Origin: Flavobacterium marginilacus
GTDB lineage: Bacteria; Bacteroidota; Bacteroidia; Flavobacteriales; Flavobacteriaceae
Assembly (NCBI RefSeq): GCF_026870155.1
Contig: NZ_CP113975.1
Location: forward strand, 2,852,001-2,916,000
Direction of reading: 5' to 3'
DNA: 64,000 nucleotides
Within the stretch, counting starts at the first letter, position 1, and each line of letters begins with the position of its first letter. Below, in pieces: positions 43,475 through 51,868 of the stretch. The translations under genes were made by a program, and so were the position numbers. Under the pieces are notes generated by a model, which was not told the DNA's origin, made no database searches, and saw nothing but the letters and a program-made list of their open reading frames with translations.

Positions 43475-45418
43475 CTAACTAACTGCCTTCCTTTCTAATT
43501 CCAGTTTAGTAATCGGATGATAAACTATTGGAATCTCTTCGATAACTACATCACTTTTATCAAGTCCAAAAGCTCTGGTATCTGATAAAGACATGTTTTT
43601 CAGCATATAATAAGAGTTCAGTAAAAGTCCGTCTCTTACAGAAAACTCATTTTCTACAGACAAAAACTTCTCAATAATAACAAATTTAAAATCAGGTTCC
43701 GCATTGTATTTTGTAGAACCGTCAGAACGAATGTGCAGATTTAACTCTTTGTTATCAATCAGATTCTGGACAATTCGTTTAAAATATAATTCTACTTTTG
43801 GCTGGATTCTAAAACCTATATTCAAGACAATCTTAATTACTTTATCATCCAGCAGCTCTATAACCTCATAATTCAGATCAAAAGGAGAATTAGTCCGGTT
43901 GATATGGAAAAACCAATACACATCGGCTCTCTTTGGTTTTTTAGAAAAAATTGAATTCAATATTTTCTCTTCAATTTCATAGTCCCTGTCGGCTTTTGAC
44001 AAATAAATCAAATGGGTAGAATATTTCGGGATTGAAATATCATTGTTCAATTCTTTAAATTTTGCCGAGTATTCAGTCAGATTGGTAAATTTCACCAACT
44101 TGTTATTAATTTTTCTTGAAAAATACCAAACATACATTGTCATAAATATAAACAGCTCAAAAAACAAAAACATCCATCGTTCTTTGATTTTGACAATATT
44201 GGCAGCAAAAAATGCGATTTCAATAACCACAAAAACCGTTATGACTGCAGTGATGAGAATCCTGTTCATTTTTTTGATATAAATCAAATAATAATTTAAA
44301 AGAACTGTCGTCATCAGCATGGCTATAGTAATCGAAAATCCGTAAGCCGCTTCCATGTTAGATGAGGTCCTGAAATACAAAACCATCAAAATACAGCCGA
44401 TCCACAAAATGGTATTCACTGACGGAATGTAAATCTGTCCTTTCAAATTGGTTGGGTTTTTCATCGTCACCCGAGGCCAAAAATTAAGTGACACCGCTTC
44501 ATTAATCAATGTAAACGAACCGCTTATCAATGCCTGTGAAGCAATAATTGCAGCAAAAGTCGAAATCACAACACCCGAAAACAAAAACCATTGAGGCATT
44601 ATTGTATAAAAAGGATTTTTGCCTTCAAGAAAAGGGCTGCTTTGATTCATTAACCAAGCGGCCTGTCCCAAATAATTGACAACCAAAGCAATTTTTACAA
44701 AAACCCATGTGATTCTAATATTACTTTTTCCGCAATGTCCTAAATCCGAATACAAGGCTTCGGCTCCAGTGGTACAAAGGAAAACAGCACCTAACAGCCA
44801 AAATCCATGAGGATACTCAACCAATAACTCATAAGCATACACAGGATTCAAAGCGGTCAAAATCGCTGGATGCTCCAAAATCTGTACAAATCCCAATACC
44901 AAAAGCATGGAAAACCAAACCACCATGGCTGGACCAAAAAAGAATCCTACTTTCTGGGTGCCAAAACGCTGAAAAAAGAAAAGACCAGACAGGATTACAA
45001 TAACAATTGGAAGTATTGGAATATTTGGAACTACATCACCTAATCCTTCTACAGCCGAAGCTACAGAAATAGGCGGTGTAATAATTCCGTCAGCCAAAAG
45101 CGTTGTGGCTCCCAGAATTGTCGGAATCACCAATTTTCCTTTTCCAAATCGTTTGACCAATGCATAGAGGGAAAACACACCTCCTTCTCCATGATTGTCT
45201 GCCGAAAGTGTCAGCAAAACATATTTAAAAGTTGTCTGAAAAGTAAGTGTCCAAAATATACACGAAATCCCTCCATAAACTAATAGTTTCGATATTTCCC
45301 TTTGCCCGATAATGGCTTTCATAACATATAACGGACTGGTTCCTATATCTCCGTAAATAATTCCTAGTGCCACCAAAAGCGATGCAGCTGTAACTTTTTG
45401 AACCGTTGATTTATTCAT
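43475..45418 (-). CDS. kup: KUP/HAK/KT family potassium uptake protein
   Basis: The 647-residue transporter begins with the KUP signature LGIIYGDIGTSPLYVMKAI, then GEGGVFSLYALVKR. It has about twelve membrane segments to residue 430 and a soluble C-terminal domain of some 210 residues. It imports K+ with H+. A KdpDE-like regulator pair lies just upstream on the same strand, which suggests potassium-related control. Confidence 0.95.
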   Translation of the reverse strand: MNKSTVQKVTAASLLVALGIIYGDIGTSPLYVMKAIIGQREISKLLVYGGISCIFWTLTFQTTFKYVLLTLSADNHGEGGVFSLYALVKRFGKGKLVIPTILGATTLLADGIITPPISVASAVEGLGDVVPNIPILPIVIVILSGLFFFQRFGTQKVGFFFGPAMVVWFSMLLVLGFVQILEHPAILTALNPVYAYELLVEYPHGFWLLGAVFLCTTGAEALYSDLGHCGKSNIRITWVFVKIALVVNYLGQAAWLMNQSSPFLEGKNPFYTIMPQWFLFSGVVISTFAAIIASQALISGSFTLINEAVSLNFWPRVTMKNPTNLKGQIYIPSVNTILWIGCILMVLYFRTSSNMEAAYGFSITIAMLMTTVLLNYYLIYIKKMNRILITAVITVFVVIEIAFFAANIVKIKERWMFLFFELFIFMTMYVWYFSRKINNKLVKFTNLTEYSAKFKELNNDISIPKYSTHLIYLSKADRDYEIEEKILNSIFSKKPKRADVYWFFHINRTNSPFDLNYEVIELLDDKVIKIVLNIGFRIQPKVELYFKRIVQNLIDNKELNLHIRSDGSTKYNAEPDFKFVIIEKFLSVENEFSVRDGLLLNSYYMLKNMSLSDTRAFGLDKSDVVIEEIPIVYHPITKLELERKAVS

Positions 45419-45530
45419 TTTATTTAAAATTTATTCTTATTTATTCATTAATTTTTGGACATAGAAAGTCCTGTATGAGGCGTATAACACACTTCAAATT
45501 GTATTCTTTTTTAAACTTTCTTAGCTGATT

Positions 45531-46217
45531 TTAACCTGTATTGAATCGGTAGCCTACACCAGATTCAGTAATAATAAACCTAGGACGGTTTGGGTCATCT
45601 TCTATTTTTTTTCTGAGCTGGGCAACAAAGACCCGGAGGTATTGTGTCTGGTCAGCATAACTGTTGCCCCAAACCTGTTTTAATAAATATTGATGAGTTA
45701 ATACGCGCCCTTCATTTTTTGCAAAAATGGAAAGCAGATTGTATTCTGTCATCGTGAGTTTCAAAATTTCATTGTTCAGCCTGACAATTCTGGAAGCCAA
45801 ATCGATTGAAACCGAACCAAATTCAATTATCAGTTCTTTTTCCTCCGTTACCTTATTCCGCAATGCTGTCCGGATTCTAGCCAGCAATTCCTGCGTGCGG
45901 AACGGTTTTGTCAAATAGTCATTGGCTCCGTTATCAAGCGCTTTTACAATTTCATCTTCGGCACTTTTTACCGTTAAAATAATAATTGGATTTTTATACC
46001 ATTCGCGCAGGCGTTTCAAAACAGCTTGTCCGTCCTCATCAGGCAGACCCAAATCGAGAATAACCAAATCAGGCTGATGATTGGCTGCAGTCAACAATCC
46101 TTCTTTTGCGTTCACGGCAAAAATTGTTCTGTAATCATTGGAATCCAATGTGATTTCAAGTAGTTTTCTAATTTGAACTTCATCATCAATTACCAAAATT
46201 TGGACACCATTATTCAT
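45531..46217 (-). CDS. kdpE: Response regulator, KdpE-like (OmpR/PhoB family)
   Basis: The 228-residue regulator has a receiver domain (ILVIDDEVQIRKLL, phospho-acceptor Asp in LVILDLGLPDEDGQ near residue 56, KPFRTQEL lysine) and a C-terminal winged helix (LTMTEYNLLSIFAKNEGRVLTHQ). Its closest pattern is KdpE. It overlaps the kinase gene by 8 bp, so the two are co-translated. The target is probably a potassium gene such as kup next door; this is inference. Confidence 0.88.
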   Translation of the reverse strand: MNNGVQILVIDDEVQIRKLLEITLDSNDYRTIFAVNAKEGLLTAANHQPDLVILDLGLPDEDGQAVLKRLREWYKNPIIILTVKSAEDEIVKALDNGANDYLTKPFRTQELLARIRTALRNKVTEEKELIIEFGSVSIDLASRIVRLNNEILKLTMTEYNLLSIFAKNEGRVLTHQYLLKQVWGNSYADQTQYLRVFVAQLRKKIEDDPNRPRFIITESGVGYRFNTG

Positions 46218-47322
46218 TTGAAATTTCTTTAGTATTCATAATCAGGGTTTGAAAACGAAGGATAAAAACCGATCCTCCTTCTTCCCTATTTTCAAGCGTT
46301 ACTATCCCGTGCTGTGCTTCGACAAATCCTTTTACAATAGACAATCCAAGTCCTGTCCCTCCTGTTTTGGAATTTTGAAGTCGATAAAATTTGTCAAATA
46401 CTTTATCAATTTCGCTTTCGGGAAAACCAATGCCATCGTCGGCAATTGTGATTACACACGGAAATACTTTATCTGGATTATATTCAAAATCGACATCTGC
46501 ATTATAGGAAACCTTAATTTCTATTTTGGCTCCTTTGGGCGTGTACTGTGAAGCGTTAAAAACTAAATTATAAATTATCTGCTGCATCAAACCATAGTCT
46601 AACTTGAAAAGCGGTAAATTTTCATCTGTTTTCACAACCACTTTGTGAAACTGTAAATCATCCTTTAAATGATCCAAAACATTATAAATCAATTCTTCTA
46701 AATCACACCAATCCAGCTTGGGTTCAATAACACCTGACTCCAGCCGGGACATATTCAGTAAATTTTCTACCTGATGATTCAGTCTCAAAGAAGCTTTCTC
46801 GATCTCAGCATATAAATTCTCCTTGTTTTCTTCAGAAATAGGCACCGATTTGGTTTGAATAGTATCAATCGCTCCCATAATCGTCGAAATCGGTGTTCGC
46901 AATTCATGAGACAATGAATCCAGAAGAGCATTGTAAAGTTTCATCGTATTAATTCTAACCTCTTTTACCTGCAATATCTTTTCAGCTCTTCTGATTTTGT
47001 GTGTTAAAACAGCATTTACAAGAGCAATGATAAAAAACAAAAACAGTAACAAAGAATCTTCGGCATTGCTGATATGGAACGTATAGTACGGTTCTATAAA
47101 TAGAAAATTCAGTATCAGCGCACTTAAAACTGCACTCAGTAATAAAGGCAGAATCCCCAAGAACATAGACAAAACAGAAACTACAACCAATAGAAGATAA
47201 CCAACAATTTTATAATCCAGAAAATCTCTGGTAAACAAACACAATCCAGCGACCGTACCGACTGACAATACACTTATTAAGTATTGATTTTTAACCTTTA
47301 TCTGATTCAAAATAGCGCTCAT
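46210..47322 (-). CDS. Sensor histidine kinase, KdpD-like without N-terminal sensor domain
   Basis: From the ATG at 47322 (MSAILNQIKVKNQY) the product is 370 residues; a longer frame reaches back to 47439 but adds an atypical leader. It has four membrane segments in the DUF4118 style, then HisKA with the H-box SLSHELRTPISTIMGAID, then HATPase_c (NLVFNASQYTPKGAKI, DDGIGFPESE, GGTGLGLSIVKGF). This equals the C-terminal half of KdpD. The N-terminal KdpD and UspA-like domains are absent. The kdpFABC genes are not in the window. Confidence 0.85.
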   Translation of the reverse strand: MSAILNQIKVKNQYLISVLSVGTVAGLCLFTRDFLDYKIVGYLLLVVVSVLSMFLGILPLLLSAVLSALILNFLFIEPYYTFHISNAEDSLLLFLFFIIALVNAVLTHKIRRAEKILQVKEVRINTMKLYNALLDSLSHELRTPISTIMGAIDTIQTKSVPISEENKENLYAEIEKASLRLNHQVENLLNMSRLESGVIEPKLDWCDLEELIYNVLDHLKDDLQFHKVVVKTDENLPLFKLDYGLMQQIIYNLVFNASQYTPKGAKIEIKVSYNADVDFEYNPDKVFPCVITIADDGIGFPESEIDKVFDKFYRLQNSKTGGTGLGLSIVKGFVEAQHGIVTLENREEGGSVFILRFQTLIMNTKEISNE

Positions 47323-47448
47323 AATTCCTGCATTTATTTGATATGACAAAGTTAAACCATATCCTATAAGTATTTTATAAGATAACGAGACAGGATATAA
47401 AGATTTTATAAAGATTTCAAATTCCCTGAAACCAATCATTATTTTCAG

Positions 47449-47564
47449 GAGCAGAAAGATTTGGCATTTTAGGAATAATGGTTACCGCTCTTCGTTGCAG
47501 TCTTTTGTAGAGACGGGTTTGAAATCCGTCTCTACAAAAGGATTTCCACTTCGGGGCTAAAGAC
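47449..47564. repeat. Dispersed repeat copy D with a palindrome in its centre
   Basis: The left part (GGAGC, later TTACCGCTCTTCG) is degraded. The right flank is AAAAGGATTTCCACTTCGGG followed by GCTAA, as in copy A. Where other copies have a stem, this one has the type 1 palindrome at 47502-47540 (CTTTTGTAGAGACGG paired with CCGTCTCTACAAAAG). Confidence 0.65.
47502..47540. repeat. Palindromic dispersed repeat, type 1, second copy
   Basis: Fifteen-base exact inverted arms surround GTTTGAAAT. The core is shared with the argG-argC copy at 9596-9624. Confidence 0.8.
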
Positions 47565-47597
47565 AGGCAATTGTGATTTTTTGGTTTCAATTGTAAT

Positions 47598-47624
47598 ACC
47601 TACAGGATTTTGAAACCTGTCAGG
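47598..47624. repeat. Palindromic dispersed repeat, type 2
   Basis: CCTACAGGATTTTGAAACCT followed by GTCAGG has inverted CAGG/CCTG arms around TTTTGAAA, analogous to the type 1 repeat but with another sequence. The edges are approximate. Confidence 0.55.
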
Positions 47625-47833
47625 TCTAAATCCTTGAAATCCTTCTCTTAAAAAACTACATATTTTAACAAAACTTACCAAAACTACATAATAAATTACC
47701 AATGTCACAATTTGACTAGCTCTCAACCACATATTCTTTCTAAAAACTCAATTTAGAAAAATTCTATTTATTACTTTTACACTTTCAAAACAAAAATCAA
47801 TCCCGAGATTTCGGAAATAAAATAGGAAATTAC

Positions 47834-48652
47834 ATGTCTGCAATTAAAAAAGATTACAAAAAAGTTACCACCAAGTCACTAATTGACATGAAGTCCAATG
47901 GCGAAAAAATCTCCATGCTTACAGCTTATGATTATACCATGGCTAAAATTGTGGACACTGCCGGAGTTGACGTAATTCTGGTTGGGGATTCGGCCTCCAA
48001 TGTTATGGCTGGTCACGAGACAACACTGCCAATTACTTTGGATCAGATGATTTATCATGCCTCATCTGTTGTGAGGGCTGTAGAGAGAGCTTTGGTTGTA
48101 ATTGACCTGCCTTTTGGAAGTTACCAATCTGATTCTAAAGAGGCTTTGCGTTCTTCCATTAGAATTATGAAAGAAAGCGGTGGTCACGCTGTAAAATTGG
48201 AAGGCGGTAAAGAAATCAAAGAATCCATCAAAAAAATTCTGAACGCTGGAATTCCGGTAATGGGACATTTGGGATTAACACCACAGTCTATCTATAAATT
48301 TGGAACGTATACCGTTCGCGCCAAAGAGGATGAAGAAGCCGAAAAGTTAATTGAAGACGCTAAACTACTAGAACAATTGGGCTGCTTTGCATTAGTTCTT
48401 GAAAAAATACCTGCTCATTTGGCCGAAAAAGTTGCAAAAAGCATTTCTATTCCGGTAATCGGAATTGGTGCCGGAGGCGGAGTTGACGGACAGGTATTGG
48501 TGATCCACGATATGCTGGGAATGAATAATGAATTCAGCCCTCGTTTTTTAAGACGCTACATGAATCTTTACGAAGGAATGACTTCGGCTATCAGCCAATA
48601 TGTAACCGATGTAAAATCACAGGATTTTCCAAACGAGAAAGAACAATACTAA
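47834..48652 (+). CDS. panB: 3-methyl-2-oxobutanoate hydroxymethyltransferase
   Basis: The 272-residue TIM-barrel enzyme is the first committed step of pantothenate synthesis. Family motifs are visible: [59 protein letters not shown] and [15 protein letters not shown]. The metal-binding aspartate is in VGDS. PanC and PanD are not adjacent. Confidence 0.96.
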   Translation: MSAIKKDYKKVTTKSLIDMKSNGEKISMLTAYDYTMAKIVDTAGVDVILVGDSASNVMAGHETTLPITLDQMIYHASSVVRAVERALVVIDLPFGSYQSDSKEALRSSIRIMKESGGHAVKLEGGKEIKESIKKILNAGIPVMGHLGLTPQSIYKFGTYTVRAKEDEEAEKLIEDAKLLEQLGCFALVLEKIPAHLAEKVAKSISIPVIGIGAGGGVDGQVLVIHDMLGMNNEFSPRFLRRYMNLYEGMTSAISQYVTDVKSQDFPNEKEQY

Positions 48653-48668
48653 TACTTTAGGTCTCTGA

Positions 48669-48713
48669 GATGCTAAGTTTCTAAGTTTTTCCATAACTTA
48701 GGGACTTAGCATC
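48669..48713. repeat. Two-part hairpin between panB and the pseudouridine synthase
   Basis: GATGCTAAGT pairs with ACTTAGCATC and CTAAGTT pairs with AACTTAG inside it. It may terminate panB or act as an intergenic repeat; the following bases also repeat CTTAG. Confidence 0.65.
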
Positions 48714-48739
48714 TTAGTATCTTAGCAACTCAAAAAGCA

Positions 48740-49429
48740 ATGAAAGTAATTTCAAATAAACATAATCTTCAAATCCTTCACGAAGACAACCACCTGATTG
48801 TTGTAAATAAACGTGTGGGCGACATTGTGCAAGGCGACAAAACGGGTGACAAACCATTGAGCGAGGTTGTAAAAGAATACATAAAAGACAAATACAATAA
48901 GCCTGGCGAAGTTTTTCTTGGAGTCGTACATCGACTGGACAGACCTACAACCGGAATTGTAGTTTTTGCCCGAACCAGCAAGGCTTTGACACGCATGAAC
49001 GAATTGTTCAGCAGCAGGGAAACCAAAAAAACCTATTGGGCTGTAGTCAAAAACAGGCCTTCAAAAAACGAAAATACACTGGTTCATTACATCAAAAGGA
49101 ACGAGAAAAACAATACTTCAAAAGCCCATACAAAAGAAGTTCCCGATAGTAAAAAAGCTAGTCTGGAATATAAAATCATCAAGGAACTGGATAATTATTT
49201 TGGACTTGAAATCCAGTTACACACGGGCAGACACCATCAGATACGGGCACAGCTGTCAGCTATTGGCTCTCCAATAAAAGGAGATCTAAAATATGGTTTT
49301 GACCGAAGCAATCCTGACGGAGGCATCCATTTGCATGCCAGAAAGCTGGTCTTTGTTCATCCTGTTTCGAAAGAAGAGATTATTATAACTGCTCCAACTC
49401 CAGATGAAGTAATCTGGAAAGCTATTTAA
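48740..49429 (+). CDS. RluA family pseudouridine synthase
   Basis: The 229-residue protein has the RluA catalytic signature VVHRLDRPTTGIVVFARTSK with the nucleophilic aspartate, and LQLHTGRHHQIRAQLSAIG (here IQLHTG) later. It has no N-terminal S4 domain. It would isomerise uridine in rRNA or tRNA; the exact site cannot be predicted. Confidence 0.92.
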   Translation: MKVISNKHNLQILHEDNHLIVVNKRVGDIVQGDKTGDKPLSEVVKEYIKDKYNKPGEVFLGVVHRLDRPTTGIVVFARTSKALTRMNELFSSRETKKTYWAVVKNRPSKNENTLVHYIKRNEKNNTSKAHTKEVPDSKKASLEYKIIKELDNYFGLEIQLHTGRHHQIRAQLSAIGSPIKGDLKYGFDRSNPDGGIHLHARKLVFVHPVSKEEIIITAPTPDEVIWKAI

Positions 49430-49507
49430 ATTTCGTATAAAAAGTATTTTATATTGAATTTTAAATTTAACTTGCACTTAGATAATGACTTAAATCTTTT
49501 TTTTACT

Positions 49508-50839
49508 ATGAGTTACAAATTAAATATTAGTACCAGAAAAGAAGCTTTAATAAAATTAATGGATGAAATTATCAAGCATGAAAATGAAATCATCCAGGCA
49601 TTACTTGAGGATTTCAAAAAACCTCCATTTGAATCAATTGCTACAGAAATCAGTTATATTATTTGGGAATTAAAGGATACAATAAAGAATATTGAAAAAT
49701 GGGCCAAAATTAAAAACGTAATCCCCTCTATATTTAATTTTCCTTCGACAGATTACATTGTAAAAGAACCTTATGGGAAAGTTTTAATTATAGCACCTTG
49801 GAATTATCCTTTTCAATTAGCGGTAGGTCCTTTAATAGCGGCTGTTGCGGCAGGAAATCAAGTAGTATTAAAACCTTCTGAATTAACGCCAAAGACATCG
49901 GCTATAGTTCTAAAAATTATAGAGAAAGTATTCCATCATCAGCATGTAAAAGTAATTGAAGGCGGTATTGAAACTGCTAAAAAATTATTGGCACAGCGCT
50001 GGGATTATATTTTTTTTACTGGAAGTGCTGCTGTTGGAAAAATTGTTGCAAAAGCCGCTGCAGAACATCTTACTCCGGTCACCCTTGAATTAGGCGGTAA
50101 AAACCCCTGCATCATTGATGAAACTGCAAATCTCAAACTTGCTGCCAAGAGAATAGTCTGGGGGAAATTTCTGAATGCCGGACAAACCTGCATTGCTCCC
50201 GATTATATTTTGATTCAGGAAGAAATGAAAAGTCATTTTGTAAATTTCCTAAAAAATGAAATCACAAATGCTTATGGAGAAAACCCAAAAAACTCTCCCG
50301 ATTTTGCCCGAATCGTAAACGAAAAAAACTGGCATCGTTTAGTCAGCATGATCGAGCCGGAGAAAGTAATTTTCAGAGGTGAAATTGATATTGAAGACTG
50401 CTATATTGCACCAACCTTAATTGAAGAAAATGATCTTGAAAGCCCTCTGATGCAGGAAGAGATTTTTGGCCCTTTACTTCCTATAATTACTTATAAAGAT
50501 GAAAAAGAAATTGATAAAATAATTTCACGTTATGAAAAGCCGTTAGCTTTATATGTATTTACCGATGACAGAAAATTTGCCAAAAAAACAATTTTGAATC
50601 ATTCTTTTGGCGGAGGCTGTATTAATGATACTATAATTCATTTTGCAAACAAAAGACTTCCTTTTGGAGGTGTAGGCCACAGCGGAATTGGTGCTTATCA
50701 TGGTCAATTGAGTTTTGACACTTTTTCCCATCATAAAGGAATTGTAAAAAAAGCAAATTGGCTGGATTTAAACCTAAGATATGCTCCTTATACAGACAGC
50801 AAAATTAGTACTTTAAAAAAATTATTGAACTGGCTATAA
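49508..50839 (+). CDS. Aldehyde dehydrogenase, class 3-like
   Basis: The enzyme is 443 residues from the ATG at 49508; a TTG-type extension to 49454 is rejected because it adds only non-conserved AT-rich codons. Conserved parts are YGKVLIIAPWNYPFQLAVGP, the general base in VTLELGGKNPCIID, and the catalytic Cys in NAGQTCIAPDYIL. The length and lack of the C-terminal oligomerisation tail fit ALDH family 3. The substrate is probably a medium or aromatic aldehyde. Confidence 0.92.
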   Translation: MSYKLNISTRKEALIKLMDEIIKHENEIIQALLEDFKKPPFESIATEISYIIWELKDTIKNIEKWAKIKNVIPSIFNFPSTDYIVKEPYGKVLIIAPWNYPFQLAVGPLIAAVAAGNQVVLKPSELTPKTSAIVLKIIEKVFHHQHVKVIEGGIETAKKLLAQRWDYIFFTGSAAVGKIVAKAAAEHLTPVTLELGGKNPCIIDETANLKLAAKRIVWGKFLNAGQTCIAPDYILIQEEMKSHFVNFLKNEITNAYGENPKNSPDFARIVNEKNWHRLVSMIEPEKVIFRGEIDIEDCYIAPTLIEENDLESPLMQEEIFGPLLPIITYKDEKEIDKIISRYEKPLALYVFTDDRKFAKKTILNHSFGGGCINDTIIHFANKRLPFGGVGHSGIGAYHGQLSFDTFSHHKGIVKKANWLDLNLRYAPYTDSKISTLKKLLNWL

Positions 50840-50902
50840 ACACTCAGAAAAAGATATAAAAGTGTCAAAAAAACTTCTTCATTTAAATAAAAAAAAATAC
50901 AG

Positions 50903-50910
50903 TAAATTTG
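50903..50910 (+). promoter_or_regulatory. -7 promoter box of the multi-pass membrane protein gene
   Basis: TAAATTTG matches TAnnTTTG, 119 bp upstream of the ATG, implying a long 5' untranslated region. Confidence 0.45.
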
Positions 50911-51029
50911 TACACTAATACATACCTTTATAATAATTGAATTGTGATTTAGAATATAATATCATTGGTCTCGAGGCTTCATTTAAAAAGTCTTTTTAAA
51001 TCTACGAATAACTAATCTAACAATATATA

Positions 51030-51800
51030 ATGAACCAAACTTTAGAAAAATTACAGGAAATTGAAAAAAACGGATACCAGATTGATTTTGGAAATGTATT
51101 CAATCACGCCTTTGAAAATTACAAGAAAATTGCTTTATATGCTGGATCAGTTATAGTTATCTTCAGCATATTATTCATTGCTTTCAGCGCTTTTTCATTA
51201 ATCTCAATTGTTGGTATAACCGAAATGACAAAGCAACTTTCTTCGGGACAGCTTAAAATTGAAAAACTTATTGAGTCTAATATAGATACCGTGGGAATTA
51301 TTTCCATAATTATTTCCTGTTTGCTCAGTCCTTTTCAGGCGGCTTTCTTAAAAATGGCAGATCATGGAGACAGAGATGAAAATTTCCCGATTTCTTCTTT
51401 ATTTTCACTCTATAAATTACCTTATTTAAAAGAAATTATCATTTCGACTCTTATTATTACTACAATTGCATTTGCTCAGGCTACTTTATTCAGATATATA
51501 AAATTTGAGTTTCTGGGCATCATAACTAACTATTTCATATCGTTTATAACACTTCTTACCATTCCTCTGATTATATTTGGTAACTTACAGGCAATGGATG
51601 CAATAAAATACAGTATTCAAATTGTTTTCAAACAGCCAATTGTTTTATTAGGGTTAATAGTTGTAGCAATTATTGGTTCATTAATAGGTCTTATGGCTTG
51701 CTGTGTCGGTATGTTTTTTACAATACCTTTTATTTATTCTATGAATTATGCCATTTACAGTGCAGTTATAGGAATAAACAGTATTGCCGAAAATGAATAA
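51030..51800 (+). CDS. Multi-pass membrane protein of unknown function
   Basis: The 256-residue protein has a short soluble N-terminus (LEKLQEIEKNGYQIDFGNVF) and then about five or six membrane helices, including LLGLIVVAIIGSLIGLMACC near the end. The pattern of a soluble head followed by paired helices resembles DUF975-like proteins, but I cannot assign a family with confidence. It lies just before the hybrid kinase gene on the same strand. Confidence 0.7.
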   Translation: MNQTLEKLQEIEKNGYQIDFGNVFNHAFENYKKIALYAGSVIVIFSILFIAFSAFSLISIVGITEMTKQLSSGQLKIEKLIESNIDTVGIISIIISCLLSPFQAAFLKMADHGDRDENFPISSLFSLYKLPYLKEIIISTLIITTIAFAQATLFRYIKFEFLGIITNYFISFITLLTIPLIIFGNLQAMDAIKYSIQIVFKQPIVLLGLIVVAIIGSLIGLMACCVGMFFTIPFIYSMNYAIYSAVIGINSIAENE

Positions 51801-51868
51801 CTTTTTAACTATTAAAATTAAATTGCAGACGATTAAAACATTTTATTAAATAGTCACCCCCGAAAACT

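Larger units (their letters stand above)
47323..47833. other. Intergenic region rich in dispersed repeats
   Basis: No supportable gene apart from a possible N-terminal extension of the kinase. Three repeat units fill much of it: a variable-hairpin copy with a palindrome nested in its centre (47449-47564) and a second palindrome family (about 47598-47624). Confidence 0.65.

Noticed and set aside
49454..49507. N-terminal extension of the aldehyde dehydrogenase
   Set aside because: It begins at a non-ATG codon in AT-rich sequence and adds residues not expected at the start of this family; the ATG at 49508 is preferred.
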